A stretch of 64,000 nt of DNA, from NCBI GenBank assembly GCA_934446365.1, contig CAKSDZ010000002.1, positions 310,001 through 374,000 of the forward strand, written 5' to 3'. The stretch is from an uncultured Eubacteriales bacterium. GTDB taxonomy: Bacteria > Bacillota > Clostridia > Oscillospirales > CAG-272. Each line of letters opens with the position of its first letter. Position 1 is the first letter of the stretch. Below the pieces are notes generated by a model, which did no database searches, had not been told where the DNA came from, and saw nothing but the letters and a program-made list of their open reading frames with translations. Shown here in pieces: positions 59,516 through 64,000 of the stretch. A program made the position numbers and the translations under genes.

Positions 59516-59905
59516 ATGTGTTTAGGAAACTGTATGAGCAGGTTCTGCTGCGGCAGAAATCGTGACAACGACAGCGTCGGCGGCGTATCCGACAGACGCG
59601 GCTGCGGCTGCGGCAGAAACCGTGACAACGACAGCGTCGGCGGCGTGTCCGACAGACGCGGCTGCGGATGCGGCGGAAGCCGTAACAACGACAGCGTCGG
59701 CGGCGTGTCCGACAGACGCGGCTGCGGATGCGGCGGAAACCGTGACAACGACAGCGTCGGCGGCACATCCGACAGACGCGGCTGCGGCTGCGGCAGCAAT
59801 GATGACAACGTCGGCGGTACGTCCGACAGATGCGGATGCGGATGTAGGTGCTGTAACCGTTGCCCCGGCATGATCTGCGTTGCTGCGTCCAACTCCAGAA
59901 GATAA
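59516..59905 (+). CDS. Cys/Gly-rich tandem-repeat protein
   Basis: The 129-residue protein contains four 20-residue repeats (bases 59555-59794, 60 nt each) and a shortened fifth (59795-59848). The consensus is x-N-R-D-N-D-S-V-G-G-V-S-D-R-R-G-C-G-C-G. Nineteen cysteines lie in C-G-C-G, C-C and C-x-x-C patterns. A short Cys-rich start (M-C-L-G-N-C-M) and a C-C-N-R-C-P end flank them. AAGGAGGTG precedes the ATG at 59516, and a CATATAAT box lies at 59486-59493, similar to sporulation sigma -10 elements. It may be a metal- or disulphide-rich coat, surface or precursor peptide. No family recognised. Confidence 0.78.
   Translation: MCLGNCMSRFCCGRNRDNDSVGGVSDRRGCGCGRNRDNDSVGGVSDRRGCGCGGSRNNDSVGGVSDRRGCGCGGNRDNDSVGGTSDRRGCGCGSNDDNVGGTSDRCGCGCRCCNRCPGMICVAASNSRR
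59555..59848 (+). repeat. 60-bp in-frame tandem repeat (four full units and a partial)
   Basis: Units are nearly identical at the DNA level, with substitutions concentrated in a few codons, so the array has probably expanded by slippage or recombination within the gene. Confidence 0.9.
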
Positions 59906-60074
59906 CATCGTCATTCTCCTCCTAAAAAAGGAGACCGTCACGCGCTCCTATGCCGTTATCTGCATCGGAGCACACAAAAAGAATCTTCTGAAAAGTAAAA
60001 GCTATCGATATCCGCTGTAAATGCAGCTTTATATAAATATAGAAACATACCGCCGCATCGGCGGCGTATGCAAC

Positions 60075-60117
60075 AAGCAGCGAGGGATTTTTCAAAATCC
60101 CTCGTTGCTTTCTTTGT
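60075..60117 (+). terminator. intrinsic terminator
   Basis: aagcagcgagggatttt pairs with aaaatccctcgttgctt with one mismatch, followed by TCTTTG. It is about 170 bases after the repeat-protein stop and may end its transcript. Confidence 0.7.
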
Positions 60118-60265
60118 TCACATTCAAGCCTTCGGTGCAGATGCCGTTATCATAGCAGCGCCTCAGAGAAAAGACCCGATCTCTATAAAATAGTCCCTGT
60201 TCAACAAATTTGTTTTATTGATACCCTTAAAATTGAAAATTTTTCAGGAAATTACAGATTTGTTC

Positions 60266-60294
60266 TTGCATGTATCGCGTCTACATGATATAAT
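60266..60294 (+). promoter_or_regulatory. promoter for the ADP-ribosylglycohydrolase gene
   Basis: TTGCAT (60266-60271), 17-base spacer, TATAAT (60289-60294) with an extended TGA just before it. Confidence 0.75.
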
Positions 60295-60346
60295 GCAAAC
60301 CGTTCATACGGATTTATCCGAATTTATATGGAAACGGAGAAAAAGA

Positions 60347-61468
60347 ATGTACAGAAATCAAGATATCGCCCAGCCGGATGATCTGAAAGAAATCCTCGAG
60401 CTGCGTCCCGAGGGAGCCCGTCACCCGGCCGAGAAACCGTCGGACTTATATAACCGCATGAAAGGCGCGCTGATCGGGCGCTTTGCGGGCTGCGTGCTCG
60501 GCATTCCGGTTGAAATGTATTCGGTCGCCAGAATGCAGGCGCTCGCACTCGACTGCGGCATGAATTATCCACCCGATACCTTTTGGACCGGAACGGACAA
60601 TCCGGAAAAAATCCACTATCAGGTCAACAAAAGAACCGATTATCTGATCGAGAACATCGACAAAGTGCCGGTCGACGACGACATCACCTATACGATCCTC
60701 AACCTGCTTCTGCTTGAAAAATACGGCAAGAACTATACCGTCGACGATGTGGCGGAGCTCTGGCTCGACATCCTTCCCTACGCCTGCACCGCGGAGGACG
60801 AAGCGCTTCAACAGCTCCGTTCGGGAACAAAGCCCGTATATGCCGCCAATTTCAACGGCTACGTGGAATGGATCGGCGCCGCCATCCGCGCGGATGCTTT
60901 CGGATATGCCGAGGCGGGCAATCCGGAAGCCGCAGCAAAGCTTTCCTACAACGATGCGTACCTCACACACCGTAAAAATGGAATATACGGCGAGATGTTC
61001 TGCGCGGCGTCTGTTGCGGCTGCTTTCACCGCGAAAACGCCCCTTGACGCCGTAAGAGAGGGCATGAAGCAGCTCCCGCGGGAAAGCGAGCTCTATCAGG
61101 CGCTCGAATGGGCCTTCTCCTGCGAGGCACAGGTGACGAACTATCTGAGAGGGCGCGCGCTGATCGATGAGAAATTCCCGAAAATGCACCCCGTCCACAC
61201 CATCAACAACATGTGCATCATCGTTTTCGCGCTCATGCTCGGCGGAAACGATTTCACAAAATGCATCAGCAACTGCGTGGCTATGGGGCTTGACAACGAC
61301 TGCACCGGTGCCACCGTAGGAAGCATTGTCGGCGCCTGCATCGGCTTCGACAAAATCCCCGCGCACTGGTATGACCGCTTCAACGACACGGTCTGCACCT
61401 ATCTCAAAGGAAACACTACGCTTTCCATCGAGGATGTTGTGAAACGGTTCATCGGGCTCAACGGCTGA
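60347..61468 (+). CDS. ADP-ribosylglycohydrolase-family protein
   Basis: The 373-residue protein has the family's A-L-I-G-R-F-A-G-C-V-L-G-I-P-V-E motif, the metal-ligand D-D-D-I-T-Y-T segment, and a second ligand cluster G-L-D-N-D-C-T-G-A-T-V-G. Members remove ADP-ribose from proteins or small molecules or hydrolyse related N-glycosides. The ATG at 60347 follows ACGGAG. It converges on a GH94-type gene and may act in nucleoside or sugar salvage, which is inference. Confidence 0.88.
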   Translation: MYRNQDIAQPDDLKEILELRPEGARHPAEKPSDLYNRMKGALIGRFAGCVLGIPVEMYSVARMQALALDCGMNYPPDTFWTGTDNPEKIHYQVNKRTDYLIENIDKVPVDDDITYTILNLLLLEKYGKNYTVDDVAELWLDILPYACTAEDEALQQLRSGTKPVYAANFNGYVEWIGAAIRADAFGYAEAGNPEAAAKLSYNDAYLTHRKNGIYGEMFCAASVAAAFTAKTPLDAVREGMKQLPRESELYQALEWAFSCEAQVTNYLRGRALIDEKFPKMHPVHTINNMCIIVFALMLGGNDFTKCISNCVAMGLDNDCTGATVGSIVGACIGFDKIPAHWYDRFNDTVCTYLKGNTTLSIEDVVKRFIGLNG

Positions 61469-61486
61469 AACGGACGGCAAAAATAT

Positions 61487-61525
61487 GCCGCCTGTGTGAT
61501 TTGAAAAATCACACAGGCGGCTTTT
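61487..61525. terminator. bidirectional terminator between convergent genes
   Basis: A 15-bp perfect stem (gccgcctgtgtgatt/aatcacacaggcggc, 61487-61501 and 61507-61521) followed by TTTT. Confidence 0.88.
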
Positions 61526-61568
61526 CCATTTTCATGGACGGAAAAGAATGGCTTCTCTATCAAATATC

Positions 61569-64000
61569 TCAAACCGTGATTTCGATGACATGCGTTTTTC
61601 CGTCGGCGGGACGTTTTATCCGTCCGGCAAACGGCACGCCGTCCATACGGAACGACGAGTTCGCCGTCACACGGGCAAAGCCGGACCTCTTCCGGATGTT
61701 TACCTCCAAAACGGTATCCCCCGACGTTATCCTGTATGCCGTCTTTTCGGCATTCTCCGGCAGAACGGGGGAGAACACGATGTCCTCGCCCTCATAATCC
61801 ACGCCGAGCATCTCCATAACCGTAAGATTCAGCCAGCTTGCCGTTCCGGAAAGCATCGGGCCGATATTCTCGCCGGTGATGCTGTTGTTATACTGCGTGC
61901 AGAAGCGCGGATTCCCCTTTGTCGTAAACGGATGCTCCAAGGTTTTATACGGCAGGACGGTATCCACGGCAAAAAAGGCAAGCTCGGCAAGCTCTTTCGC
62001 AAGGGACGCATCCGACACGGTTTTTACGGCCTTGAAGCAGGCGGATGCCGCCATCATCGCCGCGTGCTTGAAAACGCCGCCGTTTTCCCTGTCGCCCGGG
62101 AAATAGGCGCTGGTGGCGGTTCCCGTGGCAAGACGGGAAAGATCGCACGGCGTGCAAAGCTTGATGCCCGCGTCGGTCACAAGATGTTCCTTAATCTTTT
62201 TCAGCATCGTCCCGATCTGCGCTTCGCTTGCGACGCCGGCCAGCACAGACCAGCTGAACGAATTGAGAAAATACGTGCCGGAAATACTCTCGTTTGCGCT
62301 GAGCCCGTCCCCGCCCGCGCCGAGATAGGTATAGCCGCCCTCACGTTCGCCGCCCACCAGTGCGCGTGCAAAGAAGTCGCCCTTCCAGCAATGCGTCTGA
62401 ATCCGCTCCGCCAGCGCGGCGGACAGCTCGCGCATCTCGGCTTCCAGCGCCGCGTTCCCGCAAAGTCCCGCCATGACGGCGAGCTCGTCATATGCGATTT
62501 TGAGCAAAAACGCGTTCATCACGCTTTCAGAATAGGAATTTCGGAACGCCGCGCCATAGCGCTCCCCTGTTTCTTGGAGCTGCGCAAAATACCGCTTCTC
62601 CTTCTCGGGACCGTCGATCCAATCGTCGTCGAGCTTTAAGCAGTCGTTCCAGTCCGCCTTATCGAGAAGCGGAAGTCCATGCGCGCCGACGGAGATTTTC
62701 CCGCTGTATGTCACGACCGCAAGGAGCGTCTCCATCACCGTGCGCTTCTCATCGGTGCCCGCAATCGGATACGGCGCAGAAAGAAACGCCGTGTCCCCCG
62801 TCAGGGAAACATAACGGTAGACCGCCTGCGCAAGCCAAAGCCCGTCGTCCGAGCACATGCCCGGCTCCTTGCCGGTATGATAGAAATTATGGTTGGCATA
62901 TCCCATCTCATATACGTTCGAGATCCATTCGCCGAGCATGTCGCGCGCAAGCCCGTCCTCCCCCATGCCGGTTATATAGTAAAGGGAGGCGAACATGTCC
63001 TGAATCTCGCGGAAGCCGATTTCGCGGTAGGCCTTCTGCGTCCACGCGAACGAACGGGAGACATAGGACTGATAATACACCTGAAACGGCAGATTGTGAT
63101 TCACATAAGCGTCAAAGGCGGTGTCCCCCGTTTTGACTTCAAGATATCCCGCGTACTTTTTGGTAAAGGCCAGTACCTTTGCAAGCGCGGCCTCCGTCGC
63201 GCCGGGCGCCCGATACGTTTCGATCAGGCGGTCAAGCATCCCGCGTATCGCGTCGTCCGTCCCGTCGGATGTGATCGTCATGCCGACAAAGAGATCCGCG
63301 GACACGCCTTTCTCTGCGGGCAGGACAAGCGTTTTGCCGAGGGCAAAGAACGGAACGATTTTCGTCGCCGGAGAGGAAACAAGATGCGCGACGTTCTGCG
63401 GCTTTTCCAGCGTCCCGTTGCCGATGAAATCCATGTAATTCGCGGCGTATTCATCCATAAAGCCGCCCTCCGAAAGAAGCAGGGCAAAGCGCTTGAACGG
63501 CTTCAAATACTGCGGATGCGGATTCGGGGAAAGCGCCGCCGGCTTTCCGTCGACCTTCCACACGCCGGATTCCCATGTTACGCTCGCATAAATGATATCG
63601 TTCATGACGGACTCCGGCGTGGCAAGACCGAACATACCGGTGAATACAATCTTGATTTTCCGCTCACGTCCTGTCAGATTTTCGACCGTGACATGCTGTG
63701 CCTCGACCGCCTCCGGCATGCCCTTTTCCTGCGGCAGGATAAAGAGAGTGCGGATAATGCGCAGGCCGCATTCCGTTTCATAGGTAATGACGGAATGATT
63801 CTGCGAATGGCGGCAGACGGCGGATTTCACATTCGTTTTCACGTCGGCGGAATAGAAAATCTGCTCGCCGTTTTCGACAAGATAAAACTGGCGGTTGCAG
63901 GGCTCGCCGTTCTGCTCCGGAATGAGATTATAGCGCGTCGCCGTGACCTGTCTTGCCGCGGTGCCGCGGAAGGAGCCCCGTCCAAGCGAATCGAGCGCGC
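61569..64000 (-). CDS. GH94-type glycoside phosphorylase (partial at 5' end)
   Basis: The reading frame is open to the window edge at 64000, so the start is outside. The 810 residues present include the beta-sandwich-like N-terminal part (N-R-Q-F-Y-L-V-E-N-G) and the (alpha/alpha)6 catalytic domain with F-A-W-T-Q-K-A-Y-R, C-S-D-D-G-L-W-L, and A-D-W-N-D-C-L carrying the expected catalytic Asp, plus T-G-T-A-T-S-A-Y-F and N-N-S-I-T-G-E-N. This fits cellobiose/chitobiose/related phosphorylases of GH94. A GTG at 63842 is only an internal codon. The substrate cannot be told. Confidence 0.85.
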   Translation of the reverse strand, partial: ALDSLGRGSFRGTAARQVTATRYNLIPEQNGEPCNRQFYLVENGEQIFYSADVKTNVKSAVCRHSQNHSVITYETECGLRIIRTLFILPQEKGMPEAVEAQHVTVENLTGRERKIKIVFTGMFGLATPESVMNDIIYASVTWESGVWKVDGKPAALSPNPHPQYLKPFKRFALLLSEGGFMDEYAANYMDFIGNGTLEKPQNVAHLVSSPATKIVPFFALGKTLVLPAEKGVSADLFVGMTITSDGTDDAIRGMLDRLIETYRAPGATEAALAKVLAFTKKYAGYLEVKTGDTAFDAYVNHNLPFQVYYQSYVSRSFAWTQKAYREIGFREIQDMFASLYYITGMGEDGLARDMLGEWISNVYEMGYANHNFYHTGKEPGMCSDDGLWLAQAVYRYVSLTGDTAFLSAPYPIAGTDEKRTVMETLLAVVTYSGKISVGAHGLPLLDKADWNDCLKLDDDWIDGPEKEKRYFAQLQETGERYGAAFRNSYSESVMNAFLLKIAYDELAVMAGLCGNAALEAEMRELSAALAERIQTHCWKGDFFARALVGGEREGGYTYLGAGGDGLSANESISGTYFLNSFSWSVLAGVASEAQIGTMLKKIKEHLVTDAGIKLCTPCDLSRLATGTATSAYFPGDRENGGVFKHAAMMAASACFKAVKTVSDASLAKELAELAFFAVDTVLPYKTLEHPFTTKGNPRFCTQYNNSITGENIGPMLSGTASWLNLTVMEMLGVDYEGEDIVFSPVLPENAEKTAYRITSGDTVLEVNIRKRSGFARVTANSSFRMDGVPFAGRIKRPADGKTHVIEITV

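Larger units (their letters stand above)
59906..60346 (+). other. intergenic region with hairpin, terminator and promoter
   Basis: Holds a bulged hairpin (about 60048-60070), the terminator at 60075-60117, and the ADP-ribosylglycohydrolase promoter at 60266-60294. No gene is visible. Confidence 0.55.

Noticed and set aside
59555..59848. Possible CRISPR-like array of 60-bp repeats
   Set aside because: The repeats are contiguous with no spacers, stay in frame inside a coding sequence with a good start, and encode an obvious 20-residue repeat.
1..64000. tRNA or rRNA genes, IS elements, prophage
   Set aside because: No cloverleaf with CCA end, no rRNA core sequence, no transposase, integrase or phage structural gene was seen while reading the window.

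Overview
The window looks like the chromosome of a fairly GC-rich member of the Bacillota, most likely an uncultured gut-type clostridium. The evidence is a set of low-GC Gram-positive markers: Mini-ribonuclease III, an RNase M5-like Toprim protein, a DUF896 protein, a large single-chain PurL with fused glutaminase, a ZTP riboswitch on the purine operon, CDP-glycerol-type polymer transfer, MarR-controlled heterodimeric ABC exporters, TTG starts and strong purine-rich ribosome binding sites. No rRNA, tRNA, CRISPR array, transposase or prophage gene was seen.

Layout. 1-119 is the end of dapF. 269-4000 (minus strand) is a hexuronate/sugar block: mannonate dehydratase, an XRE regulator, a xylose-isomerase-like epimerase and a Gfo/Idh/MocA oxidoreductase. 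4093-7466 (minus) holds lepA, hemW and a small membrane protein. 7467-8955 is a strikingly AT-rich island with a secreted ricin-lectin/caspase-fold gene broken by a one-base frameshift. A lipoprotein, an RNHCP zinc protein and a SAM methyltransferase broken at a C7 tract follow. 11879-16367 (plus) is a housekeeping run: glyA, pncC, holA, an RNase M5-like gene, a gtrA-like gene and mrnC. 16533-19041 has a small XRE protein, a DUF896 protein and a serine hydrolase.

19341-33520 (minus) is one 12-gene purine operon, in transcription order purE, purC, purF, a purF paralogue, purM, a formate/nitrite channel, purN, purO-type IMP cyclohydrolase, AICAR transformylase, a Dabb protein, purD and purL. 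It starts from a consensus promoter, then a ZTP riboswitch overlapping an intrinsic terminator, so accumulation of ZMP/ZTP (AICAR, a sign of limiting 10-formyl-THF) should switch on the genes that use AICAR. The embedded formate channel fits that logic. 33792-40951 (minus) is an envelope polysaccharide operon: priming sugar transferase, tandem glycosyltransferase, Wzy-like polymerase/ligase, acyltransferase, TagF-like transferase and WecB epimerase.

41246-45452 (minus) and 54856-58882 (plus) are two separate MarR + heterodimeric ABC exporter operons that share the same operator half-sites. Between them lie argS, a yebC-family gene, a phosphohexomutase, a hypothetical gene, rpmB, trmB, a UroD/MtaA-type methyltransferase, a DUF378 protein and a membrane protein. 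The right end carries a YccF protein, an unusual Cys/Gly tandem-repeat protein, an ADP-ribosylglycohydrolase-family protein and a GH94-type phosphorylase that runs off the edge.

Start sites were chosen from visible ribosome binding sites and family N-termini, so several proteins are shorter than the longest open frame. All family names come from reading motifs by eye; no database search was run.
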